NCBI GenBank assembly: GCA_017482355.1
Contig: JAFUNJ010000001.1
Location: 1-64,000, forward strand
DNA: 64,000 bases
Source: Clostridia bacterium
GTDB lineage: Bacteria; Bacillota; Clostridia; Oscillospirales; CAG-272
Direction: 5' to 3'
Positions within the stretch are counted from its first letter, which is position 1, and each line of letters begins with the position of its first letter. This document shows, piece by piece, positions 52,633 through 61,516 of this stretch. The notes under the pieces are model-generated. The model saw only the letters and a list, made by a program, of their open reading frames with translations. It did no database searches and was not told where the DNA came from. Both the position numbers and the translations under genes were made by a program.

Positions 52633-54239
52633 AGATAAACGAAAAAACGTTGCGGCGCCTTCCAAAGCTGCTACTCCCCGTAGCGACTTTTTTGGTGGCG
52701 GCGGTGATCGTAATTACCGTCTGCTTTGCTATCGGTAACAGCCGCGCACGTTCATCTGCATACGAGGTCGCGGATAAATATATCGACGGCCTTTCGGTAA
52801 ATGAGCTTTATGATAAGCTTGATAATTACGTAAAGAAAAATATCTCTGATTACGAGGAGCTTCTCCAGGTCGAGAATAAGATGAGAGAGCTTCTTGAAAA
52901 CGGAGACATGTCGTTTGCGCGTGATGAGGATTTCGAAAGATCCGCGCCGAAATATACCGTATACATTAACGGAAAAGAGGTATATACCCTCGTTTTAAAA
53001 AAGACGTTTTCTCCTTCAAACGCCTATGGCGTTAAAAGCTTTGAGGTCAGTAAAAGCTTTGCTCTCGGAAACGAGTTCATCGTTGAGGTGCCGTCGGGTG
53101 CTGTCGTTACGGTGAACGGATTTGAGCTTGAGAGGGCGAAGTCTGTTCGGTCGCATTATTACCGTCTTTCGGAATTTGAGGACAAGTTTGCAGATGAATA
53201 TGCAAGCGACAGATATTCACTCGGACGGCTCTTTCTCTCGCCTGACGTGAGCGTTGTATATGAGGGCAAGCGTCTGAGCGCATCGTCGATAGACGGCGGT
53301 GTTCTTCACTATGATTATCCGGCTGATATGACCGAGAATTATGCCTTTACAGTTCCTGAGGGCGCGATCGTTACCGTAAACGGAAAGCACGTTGAGCGTG
53401 AATATATTTCGGAGTCAAAGCAGCCGTATCCCTTCCTTACCAGATTTGAAAGCGACCTTTCCGGCATGCCGACATCAAACGTCTATCAGCTGACGGGAAT
53501 GTTTGCCTCCCCCGAAATAACGGTAACGTATAACGGCATCGAGCTCACAGACGAGGGCGGCGTTTACCGTTTGCCCGAGGATATGACGAGCACGTTCGTT
53601 ATTATGGCACCGAGCGACGCCGTTGTGAAGGTGAACGGTAAAACGCTTAATTCTACAGATATAACGTCGAAAAAGAAAGAATTTCCGATTCTTTCCGGTG
53701 TGAGCGGTTACGCGAAGCAGCGTCCGTACCTCACCGAGTATAAGGTAAATGGCCTGATGACCGAGCCGAGCATAACCGCAACGGACAAAAACGGCAAGCC
53801 GCTTTCCGTGAACGGCTATTATTCGTCTGACGGAAAGATAATGTTTAACTGTACTCCGAGCGGCATACCCTCGTCGACGGTCACAAAAGCCCTTACGAAT
53901 TATACGAAGGCGTATATAAAATATGTTTACAGTGCGGGAAGCGGTCTTGAAAGCAATTACAATTCCGCCATCGCATATACACCTTACAATTCCCCCGCAT
54001 ATTACGCACTCAAGGATACTTACCGTGAACTCTATAACGCTCCGCAGTATAAGAGCATTTCTTACGGCGAGCTTAAGGTTCTTGAATATTATAAGTATTC
54101 CGACAGTGCATATTCAGCGGTAGTACAGATGGCGTGTACGGCTACACTTGACGGTGAGAAGGTCGGGTTTACGGTTACTCTTGAAATACTCGGGAACTTC
54201 TCGGGAAGCCGCAGGTGGATAAATTATAAGGTGCTATGA
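52629..54239 (+). CDS. Single-pass surface protein with repeated beta domains
   Basis: 536 residues. One transmembrane helix (about 13-35) after a short basic tail gives an N-in, C-out topology. The outer part has repeated strands of the form VTVNGFELE, VTVNGKHVE, VKVNGKTLN, each preceded by a FxVxxPxGA-like stretch, resembling the repeated domains of TcaA/YvbJ-type proteins. The C-terminal part (from about 415) is NTF2-like in spacing and may be another domain. Location before a GT2 enzyme suggests a cell-envelope role. Confidence 0.75.
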   Translation: MKINEKTLRRLPKLLLPVATFLVAAVIVITVCFAIGNSRARSSAYEVADKYIDGLSVNELYDKLDNYVKKNISDYEELLQVENKMRELLENGDMSFARDEDFERSAPKYTVYINGKEVYTLVLKKTFSPSNAYGVKSFEVSKSFALGNEFIVEVPSGAVVTVNGFELERAKSVRSHYYRLSEFEDKFADEYASDRYSLGRLFLSPDVSVVYEGKRLSASSIDGGVLHYDYPADMTENYAFTVPEGAIVTVNGKHVEREYISESKQPYPFLTRFESDLSGMPTSNVYQLTGMFASPEITVTYNGIELTDEGGVYRLPEDMTSTFVIMAPSDAVVKVNGKTLNSTDITSKKKEFPILSGVSGYAKQRPYLTEYKVNGLMTEPSITATDKNGKPLSVNGYYSSDGKIMFNCTPSGIPSSTVTKALTNYTKAYIKYVYSAGSGLESNYNSAIAYTPYNSPAYYALKDTYRELYNAPQYKSISYGELKVLEYYKYSDSAYSAVVQMACTATLDGEKVGFTVTLEILGNFSGSRRWINYKVL

Positions 54240-54258
54240 CAATAAGGAGACTTGAAAA

Positions 54259-55671
54259 ATGGCAACATTTCTCGGAGCATTGCTTAAGATATTCAGCATA
54301 TTATCCGGAATAATTGGAATACTGTATTTTCACAAAGAGATTCTTAATTTACTCGGATTATTCGCTACAAGAAAATTCCCCGAGGCAAAAAAACAGCATA
54401 AATACGGTATACTCGTTTCGGCACGTAACGAGGGAGCCGTTATCGGCAAGCTTATCGAGAGCATAAAGAGCCAGGATTATCCCGCCGAGCTTATAACGAC
54501 ATTTGTCGTAGCGCATAACTGTACCGATAATACCGCAGAGGTTGCAAGAGAAGCCGGCGCCGTCTGCTATGAATGGAGCGATGATACAAAGAAAACAAAG
54601 GGTTATGCTCTTCAGTTCCTCTTGGAGCAGATACGCCGTGACTACGGTATCGAAAGCTTCGACGCTTATATAATCTTCGATGCGGACAACCTCCTCAAGG
54701 AAGATTATATGACGAGAATGAACGAATCCTTCGATGCTGGCGAAATGGTCGTTACCTCGTACAGAAACACCAAAAATTTCGATGATAACTGGATATCGGC
54801 ATCATACGGGATACATTGGCTCCGTACTATACGTCTTGAAAGCCGTGCAAAGTCCATTTTGCGCTTGGCAAACAGAGTTCAGGGAACGGGATATATGTTC
54901 TCGTCGAAGCTTGTTAAGGACGGTTGGAAATACACTGGACTTACCGAAGACAGATATTTCTGTGCGGACGTAGTCACCGATGGCTACAGGATCTCTTATA
55001 ACCACCGTGCCGAATTTTTCGACGAGCAGCCGACAAACATCAAGATCGCCATGCGTCAGCGCTTGCGCTGGTCGAAGGGACATCTTGAGGCATTCCGCGG
55101 AACCGGTTTCAAGCTTATATCAAACATATTCCGTACTAAGGGCGCGGCAAACAAGGATCATCAAAATGACGGTTGGTTCAAAAAGCTTTGCCGAAATATA
55201 CATTTCCGATTCGTAAACTTCGATATGCTTTCGGTCGTTTATCCGCGTTCCATATTGCTTTCATTCAAAAAGATCACTGTAGTAATAATTAAAGCTATCC
55301 TTGCAATAATCGTTGCTAAACGATTTGAGTTGACGAGCTTGCCCAAGCTTTTCAGACACGTGCTGAAGCTCTTCGGCGTAACCGGAATCGCTCAGCATAA
55401 TGCTGCAGAAGCTATCGCAGTAATGTGCCTGTTCACCTTTGCATGGACGTTGAATACATATATTGAAACCATGATCAAAGCCGCATACGTTCTTATCGCA
55501 GAGCGTAAACGCGTAAAGAAAATGAAATGGTATAAAAAGGTTTGGTTCTGTATGACCTTCCCGATTTTCGATCTGATCGGAAAGCTTACCCTGCTAATGG
55601 CTTGCTTTATGAAGGTCGATTGGAAACCTATACCGCATAAGGTGGCAGTCGGCTTGGATAAAGTAAAATAA
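54259..55671 (+). CDS. Membrane-bound GT2 glycosyltransferase
   Basis: 470 residues. An N-terminal helix (about 5-25), then a GT-A domain with VSARNEGAVIGKLI, the DADN metal motif (about residue 141), TEDRYF and QRLRWSKG, the last being the Q-x2-RW motif of processive BcsA/HasA-like enzymes. C-terminal membrane helices follow (about 330-400 and 415-460). It probably makes or exports a beta-linked polysaccharide. AAGGAG lies before the ATG, 19 bp after the preceding gene. Confidence 0.87.
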   Translation: MATFLGALLKIFSILSGIIGILYFHKEILNLLGLFATRKFPEAKKQHKYGILVSARNEGAVIGKLIESIKSQDYPAELITTFVVAHNCTDNTAEVAREAGAVCYEWSDDTKKTKGYALQFLLEQIRRDYGIESFDAYIIFDADNLLKEDYMTRMNESFDAGEMVVTSYRNTKNFDDNWISASYGIHWLRTIRLESRAKSILRLANRVQGTGYMFSSKLVKDGWKYTGLTEDRYFCADVVTDGYRISYNHRAEFFDEQPTNIKIAMRQRLRWSKGHLEAFRGTGFKLISNIFRTKGAANKDHQNDGWFKKLCRNIHFRFVNFDMLSVVYPRSILLSFKKITVVIIKAILAIIVAKRFELTSLPKLFRHVLKLFGVTGIAQHNAAEAIAVMCLFTFAWTLNTYIETMIKAAYVLIAERKRVKKMKWYKKVWFCMTFPIFDLIGKLTLLMACFMKVDWKPIPHKVAVGLDKVK

Positions 55672-55677
55672 CATAAC

Positions 55678-55710
55678 AAAAAACCGAGAGCGGTAAGCTC
55701 TCGGTTTTAT
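55678..55710. terminator. Bidirectional terminator
   Basis: AAAACCGAGAG and CTCTCGGTTTT with a 7-nt loop between convergent GT2 and DivIVA-like genes. Confidence 0.9.
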
Positions 55711-55714
55711 CTTT

Positions 55715-56395
55715 TTAAAAATTGAGTTTTTCCTTGGCAGCGCTTTCTGCCTGCTCGAACTTCGCTTTGAGCTCCTCGCTCAAGCGCTTGTATTCCTCAG
55801 CGGATTCAATAGAGAGGGCATTCAAATTCTTCATGTATTCCTCTGTGAGCGCGGCGAGCTCTTTTCTCGTTGTTTCGGTCATTATGCGTGCTGAAACCGC
55901 GGCGTCGAAGCGGATACTGTCCGCTGCCTTTTCCGCCTCTGCGATCTTGCGGCGGCTTTCCTCCTCTGCGTCGGAAAGGATCTTCTGCGCGTCGAGATTT
56001 GCTTTAACAAGTATGCTTCCGAGCTTGCTTTCGGTATCGGTTATCGAAAGCTCGGTCTTTACTTCTTCCTTCGGCATGTTGGCGAGCTTTTCTTCAAATT
56101 CCGCCTTTGCCTTTTTAAGATCTTCTTTAGCACCCTCAAGCTCGTTTTCAAGCTCGGCAAGCTTTGCTTTTGCTTCTTCAAGCTCGCGCTTTGCGCTTTC
56201 GAGCTCGCACGCCTTGCCTGCGTCTGCTTTATACTTTTCAATATCCTGCTCGAGCATTCTGACCGTGCTTATATAACGGTTTTCAGCCGTCGTGAAGCGG
56301 ATATTCATATCCTCTATATAGCGGTTTACGTCGTTCTTATCATAGCCCTTTCGGGAATTTCTGAACATTACCATTTCATTAGCGGAGCTTTTCAT
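55715..56395 (-). CDS. DivIVA-like coiled-coil protein
   Basis: 226 residues. The N-terminal FRNSRKGYDKNDVNRYIEDM is the lipid-binding DivIVA motif, followed by two long coiled coils (about 35-110 and 130-225) rich in Glu, Lys and Ala. DivIVA proteins mark curved membranes at poles and septa; shorter relatives such as GpsB act in wall growth. This one is probably a cell-division or polarity organiser. Confidence 0.85.
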   Translation of the reverse strand: MKSSANEMVMFRNSRKGYDKNDVNRYIEDMNIRFTTAENRYISTVRMLEQDIEKYKADAGKACELESAKRELEEAKAKLAELENELEGAKEDLKKAKAEFEEKLANMPKEEVKTELSITDTESKLGSILVKANLDAQKILSDAEEESRRKIAEAEKAADSIRFDAAVSARIMTETTRKELAALTEEYMKNLNALSIESAEEYKRLSEELKAKFEQAESAAKEKLNF

Positions 56396-56472
56396 GATCT
56401 GACCGTCCGTTTACATTAGAATTTCGTATTTTTATGATACCTTAAAAATTTCGAGTTGTCAATAGGAATCGT

Positions 56473-57963
56473 TTACTGCTTGTGATAAAGCTTCTTCGTC
56501 GTATATTTCGGCTCGCAGGTTATATTTACTCCGAGCTTGCGGAACGCGTCCTCATCGGACTGCGGAAGAATGACCGTCGAATGTGCCTCACAGCCGCGAA
56601 GGTCGTAAAGGTGTTTGAGCGCCTTTGCGGAATTTTCATCGAAGCTTGCGCTTATCGTAAGGGCGATAAGCACCTCGTCGGAATGCAGACGAGGATTGTG
56701 ATTGCCGAGAACTCCGGTCTTCAGCTCCTGAATCGGCTTGATTACCGACTGGCTTATAACGTCTGTGTCATTGTCAATGCCCGAAAGCGCCTTTAGGGCG
56801 TTGAGCAGAAGCGCGGCGGATGGACCGAGAAGAGAGGAGGTCTTTCCCGTAACTATTCTGCCGTCGGGCAGCATGAGAGCCGATGCCGGCTTGCCTGTTT
56901 CCTCTGCCTTCTTGTTTGCGGCGGCAACAACGGCGCGGTCGTCGGTCGTGACGCCTGCCTGGTTCATTACGAATTCCATTTTCGTTATCGCTTCGCTGTT
57001 CGGCTTGCCGTTTTTAAGTCCGTCGCAGAGTATCTTATAGTAGCGGCGGATTATCTCGTCCTTCGACGCGTCGCGGACGATGTCCTCGTCGGATATGCAG
57101 AAGCCCGCCATATTTACTCCCATATCGGTCGGAGACTTATAGGGGCATTTTCCGTAGATCTTTTCAAATATCGCGCGCAGAACAGGGAAGTTTTCAACGT
57201 CTCTGTTATAGTTAACAGCCGCTTTTCCGTATGCTTCAAGATGGTACGGGTCGATCATATTAACGTCGTTAAGATCGGCAGTCGCCGCCTCGTAAGCGAG
57301 GTTGACAGGATGGGAAAGCGGAAGATTCCAGATTGGAAAGGTCTCGTACTTCGCATATCCTGCCTTAACGCCGCGGAGATTTTCGTGATAAAGCTGAGAT
57401 AGGCAAGTCGCCATCTTTCCGCTTCCGGGTCCGGGCGCGGTAACGACGACAAGAGGACGCTCGGTCTCAATATATTCATTCTTGCCGAGTCCCTCAGGAC
57501 TTACGACATGCTTGACGTTAAGCGGGTAGCCCTCGATCGGATAGTGCAGATACACCTTCATTCCGAGCCTTTCAAGGCGCTCCTTGAAAAGGACGGCGCT
57601 TCTTTGTCCCGTATATCTTCCTATTACTATACTTCCGACGTAAAGACCCGCATCGCGGAACGCGTCGATGAGGCGGAGAACGTCTGCGTCGTAGGAGATT
57701 CCTATATCGGAGCGAATCTTCTGGTTTTCGATATCGGAGGCACTGATAACGATAACCATTTCAACGCGATCTGCCATATTGAGCAGCATTTTCAGCTTGA
57801 TGTCGGGGGCGAAGCCGGGCAGTACACGGGATGCGTGATAGTCGTCGAAAAGCTTTCCGCCGAATTCAAGGTAGAGCTTTCCGCCGAAGTCGTTTATTCT
57901 TTTCGCGATCATTTCAGACTGTTTTTTGATATACAAGTCGTTATTGAAGCCAAGTGTCTGCAT
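56473..57963 (-). CDS. DUF1846 family protein
   Basis: 496 residues, of the length and start (GFNNDLYIKKQSEMI) typical of DUF1846. Other conserved blocks are EFGGKLFDDYHASRVLPGF, VTAPGPGSGKMATCLSQ (P-loop like) and YKSPTDMGVNMAG. The family is widespread in Firmicutes; its biochemical role is not established, and the P-loop-like segment hints at nucleotide binding. It has its own minus-strand promoter. Confidence 0.92.
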   Translation of the reverse strand: MQTLGFNNDLYIKKQSEMIAKRINDFGGKLYLEFGGKLFDDYHASRVLPGFAPDIKLKMLLNMADRVEMVIVISASDIENQKIRSDIGISYDADVLRLIDAFRDAGLYVGSIVIGRYTGQRSAVLFKERLERLGMKVYLHYPIEGYPLNVKHVVSPEGLGKNEYIETERPLVVVTAPGPGSGKMATCLSQLYHENLRGVKAGYAKYETFPIWNLPLSHPVNLAYEAATADLNDVNMIDPYHLEAYGKAAVNYNRDVENFPVLRAIFEKIYGKCPYKSPTDMGVNMAGFCISDEDIVRDASKDEIIRRYYKILCDGLKNGKPNSEAITKMEFVMNQAGVTTDDRAVVAAANKKAEETGKPASALMLPDGRIVTGKTSSLLGPSAALLLNALKALSGIDNDTDVISQSVIKPIQELKTGVLGNHNPRLHSDEVLIALTISASFDENSAKALKHLYDLRGCEAHSTVILPQSDEDAFRKLGVNITCEPKYTTKKLYHKQ

Positions 57964-57993
57964 TGTGCGCCTCCGAAAAAATAATACGAATTA

Positions 57994-58022
57994 ATTGTAT
58001 CACATTTTGCCCCAATAGTCAA
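57994..58022 (-). promoter_or_regulatory. Promoter of the DUF1846 gene
   Basis: Minus-strand TTGACT (58017-58022), 17 bp, TACAAT (57994-57999). Confidence 0.83.
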
Positions 58023-58032
58023 CGGGTAAATC

Positions 58033-58066
58033 AAAAGAAAGCACAACGAAAATAGTGCTTTCTTTT
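58033..58066. terminator. Hairpin between divergent genes
   Basis: AAAAGAAAGCAC and GTGCTTTCTTTT pair perfectly with a 10-nt loop. As it lies between divergent promoters it may be a relic terminator or an insulator. Confidence 0.65.
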
Positions 58067-58121
58067 GTTAGCGGTGAAGCGTATTAAAACAAGATCGAAG
58101 CTTTATAATGGAGAAAAACTG

Positions 58122-58150
58122 TTGTGAAATCTTTAAAATCATGATATAAT
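58122..58150 (+). promoter_or_regulatory. Promoter of the lipoprotein pair
   Basis: TTGTGA (58122-58127), 17 bp, TATAAT (58145-58150). Confidence 0.72.
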
Positions 58151-58246
58151 GCGTATAACAATAGAAAAACATTATATTCAATTAATAGTTTTGACCAATC
58201 CTTTACCGGCGGAAATTTAATTATTGCATATATAGTAGGTTGACAC

Positions 58247-58663
58247 ATGAAGCTGAAACTTTTAAATGCTATTATACTCTTATCTTTGCTATTGTCCACT
58301 TTATCTTCGTGCAAGGCAGGAACGTATGGTGAAGATTTCAAAAATGTAAAATGGGTATCCGAAGATCCCCCTATAGAGTTTACTGTTTTAAATGAAGAAG
58401 ATTGCGGTTTTGGCACGATAACATTTAACGATCAAAAAATCGACGTTTTTTGTCAATGGCTTTTGAATAAAAAAATAGTTATTTACAGAGTCGATGATTA
58501 CGCAGATGATTTTGATTTTTACAATGATGCCTTAGGAGGAACGGGTATTATGTCCTTCTCCTACAAAATAAAAGGTAATCAAGCAATTTTGAAGGTAATA
58601 ACAGATGAACTGTTTGATTTCAGATACGAAACGATTACCATCGTGTGTGAAGAAATTGAATAA
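58247..58663 (+). CDS. Small lipoprotein, paralogue 1
   Basis: 138 residues with lipobox LSSC. The mature chain begins KAGTYGEDFKNVKWVSEDPP, closely matching the next gene (RGGVYIDDFVNVKWTCNDFG), so the two arose by duplication. Both then have short acidic beta-rich segments. No family recognised. The DNA is AT-rich compared with neighbours. Confidence 0.78.
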   Translation: MKLKLLNAIILLSLLLSTLSSCKAGTYGEDFKNVKWVSEDPPIEFTVLNEEDCGFGTITFNDQKIDVFCQWLLNKKIVIYRVDDYADDFDFYNDALGGTGIMSFSYKIKGNQAILKVITDELFDFRYETITIVCEEIE

Positions 58664-58710
58664 AATCTTTATGCTCTGTTTGAAATGCATTGGCTTGTGG
58701 TGAAGGGTAA

Positions 58711-59121
58711 ATGAAAAAGATTATAAACATTTTTGTATCTTTGCTTATTGTTATCGTAACATTCAGCGCTTGTCGTGGAGGAGTGTATATTGATGACTTT
58801 GTTAATGTGAAGTGGACTTGTAACGACTTTGGTCTGCAGTTTTCATATACGGACGACAATCCCGAAATGGGTGTAGGGACACTTGTCAAAGACAATGAAA
58901 CAATTGAAATCATTTGCTTGTTCTCATTAAGCAAAAACATAGAGGTATATGACAAGTCGAACTACAGTTCAACCGATAGTAACGAGGTCTGCAAGGCGTT
59001 ACTTATAGGACATTATGAAGTTAAAGATGATGTTGCCAAGGTCACCATCATTGAAGATAATTTGTTTAACGGCGAGTATTTGAACAAGGTGATTTATTTG
59101 AAAATGACGCCTTTAACCTAA
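58711..59121 (+). CDS. Small lipoprotein, paralogue 2
   Basis: 136 residues with lipobox FSAC. Shares the G-x-Y-x-x-DF-x-NVKW block, a GxGTL/GFGTI strand and the order of later strands with the gene 47 bp upstream. GAAGGG precedes the ATG. Function unknown; probably co-transcribed with paralogue 1. Confidence 0.78.
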   Translation: MKKIINIFVSLLIVIVTFSACRGGVYIDDFVNVKWTCNDFGLQFSYTDDNPEMGVGTLVKDNETIEIICLFSLSKNIEVYDKSNYSSTDSNEVCKALLIGHYEVKDDVAKVTIIEDNLFNGEYLNKVIYLKMTPLT

Positions 59122-59153
59122 CACAACTTTAGTGTTTGATGATAATTAAAACC

Positions 59154-59195
59154 AAAAAAATTCCCGAGGCAAATACCTCGGGAATTAAAATTTTT
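59154..59195. terminator. Bidirectional terminator
   Basis: AATTCCCGAGG and CCTCGGGAATT with a 6-nt loop and A/T runs on both flanks. Confidence 0.9.
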
Positions 59196-59200
59196 AAGAT

Positions 59201-59602
59201 TTATTTTATAAATCTGAAGTGTCCGACGAACGGCAGGTCTATTGCGCGTCCGCGTGCGGCGAACGAGCCCTGAAGGACTATGACGAAAAGTGCGACGAGA
59301 CCGAGCGCGATAAGCGCGACGACCTTGATAATGTGAAAAATGATTCCGATAAACGGTATAAGTGCCAGCAATCCGAAGATCCATGAAAGAAGGAATCCGA
59401 CTATCAGCATTAAAATCTCGCAGAAGAGCATTATAAGCCCTTGATTTGCCCAGTATCTGCCGAATTTCGAGCCGGGGAGCGAAACGAGCGGCAAGAAGAA
59501 TAGCAGACCCGTGCAGGCGCAGACGCATTCGACCTTGCATGAGCGGCGGTCGTCGGGATGAAAGGTCTTCGTATATTCTTTTCCTTTTGCTCTTAAACGC
59601 AT
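59201..59602 (-). CDS. Small membrane protein (DUF4870-like)
   Basis: 133 residues from ATG 59602, which follows AAAGGAG; the ATG at 59653 is too early. A Cys cluster (CKVECVCAC) precedes three hydrophobic helices (about 33-50, 55-80, 85-115) with WANQGLIMLFCEI and PFIGIIFHIIK, resembling the DUF4870/Tic20-like small membrane proteins. The Cys cluster is unusual. Function unknown. Confidence 0.7.
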   Translation of the reverse strand: MRLRAKGKEYTKTFHPDDRRSCKVECVCACTGLLFFLPLVSLPGSKFGRYWANQGLIMLFCEILMLIVGFLLSWIFGLLALIPFIGIIFHIIKVVALIALGLVALFVIVLQGSFAARGRAIDLPFVGHFRFIK

Positions 59603-59729
59603 ATTTTCGGCTCCTTTCGGTAAGTGTCGGCATGTTTGCCATCGAAACGTCATTATACATCAAAAAAACCAATTTGTCAAGAACAAGCGTTTGGAAAACG
59701 AAAAAGTTGAAATTTTTTCAAAAAAAGTG

Positions 59730-59758
59730 TTGACAAAGAGAAATTGCCGTGCTATAAT
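59730..59758 (+). promoter_or_regulatory. Consensus promoter of the infC operon
   Basis: TTGACA (59730-59735), 17 bp, TATAAT (59753-59758). Confidence 0.93.
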
Positions 59759-59764
59759 TAATTG

Positions 59765-59897
59765 TCTTAAAAAGAAGCAGAGCACCGCTCTCACCGTCAG
59801 ACAAAGTTTGCCGGTTGATATCCTATCTGTCCGCGAAGGCGGTAATGTTGCACGGGATCTGTTTCTTGACGCCCGCGCATTTTTTGTTTTTTGCGGG
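59765..59897 (+). promoter_or_regulatory. infC leader with attenuator (L20-leader-like)
   Basis: A leader of about 160 nt precedes infC. TGCACGGG (59849-59856) pairs with CCCGCGCA (59872-59879) and a long T-rich run follows, forming a terminator. CCCGC (59872-59876) can instead pair with GCGGG (59893-59897), a competing fold. In Firmicutes, ribosomal protein L20 or translation state controls this operon through such a leader. I did not verify the L20-binding pseudoknot. Confidence 0.65.
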
Positions 59898-59924
59898 AAA
59901 CGTAATTTTCGGAGGTGTTTTACC

Positions 59925-60509
59925 ATAGCAGCGAAAGGCAACTCAAAGGATATGACAATAAACGAGGCGATCTTCACCCTCCCCGGCTTCAGCCGTCAGA
60001 AGCAGGTCCGAGTAATCGGTCCCGACGGTGAGCAGATCGGCGTTATCAGTGCGATCTCCGCGCTCGAAAACGCGTACGATAAGGGTTATGATCTCGTTCT
60101 TATCGCTCCTCAGGGCGAGATACCCGTATGCCGTATTATGGACTACGGAAAGTTCCGCTTCGAGCGCGACAAGAAGGAGAAGGAAGCAAGAAAGAAGCAG
60201 CAGATCGCCGAGATAAAGGAGATCCAGCTTTCCTGCCATATCGACGTAAACGACTTCAATACGAAGGTAAAGGCCGCGCTCCGTTTCCTTTCAAACGGAG
60301 ACAAGGTAAGAGTTATGGTCAGATTCAGAGGCCGTCAGCTCAGCCACACCGAGCTCGGAATCGAGCTTCTTAAGAAGTTTGAAGAAGCGTGTGCGGAAAA
60401 GGGAAGCGTCGATAAGCAGCCCGCTATGGAGGGCAGATCTATGATCATGTTCCTCTCCCCCATCAAGCCAGGCAAAAATAAGCCGAAGGCAGAAAAACCT
60501 ACCGAATAA
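59925..60509 (+). CDS. infC: Translation initiation factor IF-3, with an ATA start
   Basis: 194 residues. The start is ATA at 59925: GGAGGTG lies 7 nt upstream and no ATG, GTG or TTG is at the right distance; the next ATG (59952) has no spaced ribosome site. Rare start codons are a known feature of infC and let IF-3 limit its own synthesis. The N-domain (VRVIGPDGEQIGVI, MDYGKFRFERDK) and C-domain (IQLSCHIDVNDFNTKVK, VMVRFRGRQLSH) are complete. IF-3 proofreads start-codon choice on the 30S subunit. Confidence 0.95.
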   Translation: MAAKGNSKDMTINEAIFTLPGFSRQKQVRVIGPDGEQIGVISAISALENAYDKGYDLVLIAPQGEIPVCRIMDYGKFRFERDKKEKEARKKQQIAEIKEIQLSCHIDVNDFNTKVKAALRFLSNGDKVRVMVRFRGRQLSHTELGIELLKKFEEACAEKGSVDKQPAMEGRSMIMFLSPIKPGKNKPKAEKPTE

Positions 60510-60605
60510 CAGTCGCGTTTGCGACACAGCGGGTCGGCTTCGACGGTGACCGAAGTCGGTATTCGCCCGAAAAAATACAGAAGTCATCGGGAAATGGAAA
60601 ACAAA

Positions 60606-60797
60606 ATGGCTAAGATCAAGACACATAAGGCATCGTCCAAGAGATTCTCTCTCACCAAGAGCGGCAAGGTTAAGTTCAACCATATCAACCGCCGTCATCA
60701 GACCAACCTTAAGACAACCAAGCGCAAGAGACACCTCCGTAAGGCAGGATACCTCAGCGAATCCATGGCTCCCAACGTAAGAGCAATGATCGGTTGA
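60606..60797 (+). CDS. rpmI: 50S ribosomal protein L35
   Basis: 63 residues beginning MAKIKTHKASSKRF, the L35 signature. An in-frame ATG at 60594 would add four residues (MENK); the inner ATG matches the family. Highly basic. Second gene of the operon, 96 bp after infC. Confidence 0.95.
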   Translation: MAKIKTHKASSKRFSLTKSGKVKFNHINRRHQTNLKTTKRKRHLRKAGYLSESMAPNVRAMIG

Positions 60798-60828
60798 TCA
60801 ACTACCAAAAAACAGGAGGAATTAAGAA

Positions 60829-61182
60829 ATGGCAAGAGTAAAGGGTGCGGTTACTACCCGCGCAAGAAGAAATAAAGTTCTCAAGCTCGCAAAGGGTTAC
60901 TGGGGTTCTAAGTCCAAGCACTTCAAGATGGCTAAGCAGGCCGTAATGAAGAGCGGCAACTATGCATTTGCAGGAAGAAAGATGAAGAAGAGAGACTTCC
61001 GTTCTCTCTGGATCACCCGTATCTCCGCTCAGGCGAAGGTTAACGGTATGAACTATTCTCAGTTCATGCACGGTCTTAAGCTCGCAGGCATCAACCTTAA
61101 CAGAAAGATGCTCGCTGAGCTCGCAGTTTCCGATAAGGAAGCATTCGCAGCACTCGTTGAGAAGGCAAAGGCAGCTAAGTAA
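60829..61182 (+). CDS. rplT: 50S ribosomal protein L20
   Basis: 117 residues: [52 protein letters not shown], all typical. AGGAGG lies 8 nt upstream. L20 binds 23S rRNA early in 50S assembly and often represses this operon through the leader. Confidence 0.97.
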   Translation: MARVKGAVTTRARRNKVLKLAKGYWGSKSKHFKMAKQAVMKSGNYAFAGRKMKKRDFRSLWITRISAQAKVNGMNYSQFMHGLKLAGINLNRKMLAELAVSDKEAFAALVEKAKAAK

Positions 61183-61186
61183 TAAT

Positions 61187-61461
61187 TTAGGGTTGAGCGG
61201 CGTATCCGAGCCCGCCTTACGGCGGTGTATTTCGGTTATTTTTGTCCGCTTTATCCATGCAAGGTCTTACCTTGCTTCGTCCAAATCGTCCAAAAATTCC
61301 TCGAAATATCCTCGCCGTAAGGTCAAGGATTTTTGAAAGTCGGACGGTCGATCAGACGAGGCAAAAGACGAAGCCAATATAAGATATTGGCGAGTGTTTT
61401 AACGATGAATGGGCGGCTGTCCGACTTTCAAAAACGAGTTCGGATATGTCGCTCTACCCTA
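61187..61461. ncRNA. Candidate structured RNA or MITE-like element after rplT
   Basis: The 275-bp stretch is bounded by 25-nt arms (61187-61211 and 61437-61461) that pair at 20 of 25 positions as DNA, and at 23 of 25 if G-U pairs are allowed. A second perfect 16-bp pair (61330-61345 with 61419-61434) nests inside. Smaller hairpins include CCGCC-TTAC-GGCGG (61212-61225), GCAAGGT-CTT-ACCTTGC and CCAATAT-AAG-ATATTGG. The three G-U changes favour selection at the RNA level. An intrinsic terminator follows directly. No protein-coding frame fits. Confidence 0.55.
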
Positions 61462-61463
61462 TG

Positions 61464-61490
61464 AAAAAACCCGGCTTCGCCCGGGTTTTT
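61464..61490 (+). terminator. Terminator of the infC operon / structured element
   Basis: AAAAACCCGG and CCGGGTTTTT around CTTCGC. Confidence 0.88.
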
Positions 61491-61516
61491 GCTATATTTA
61501 TAATTGGAGAAAAATT

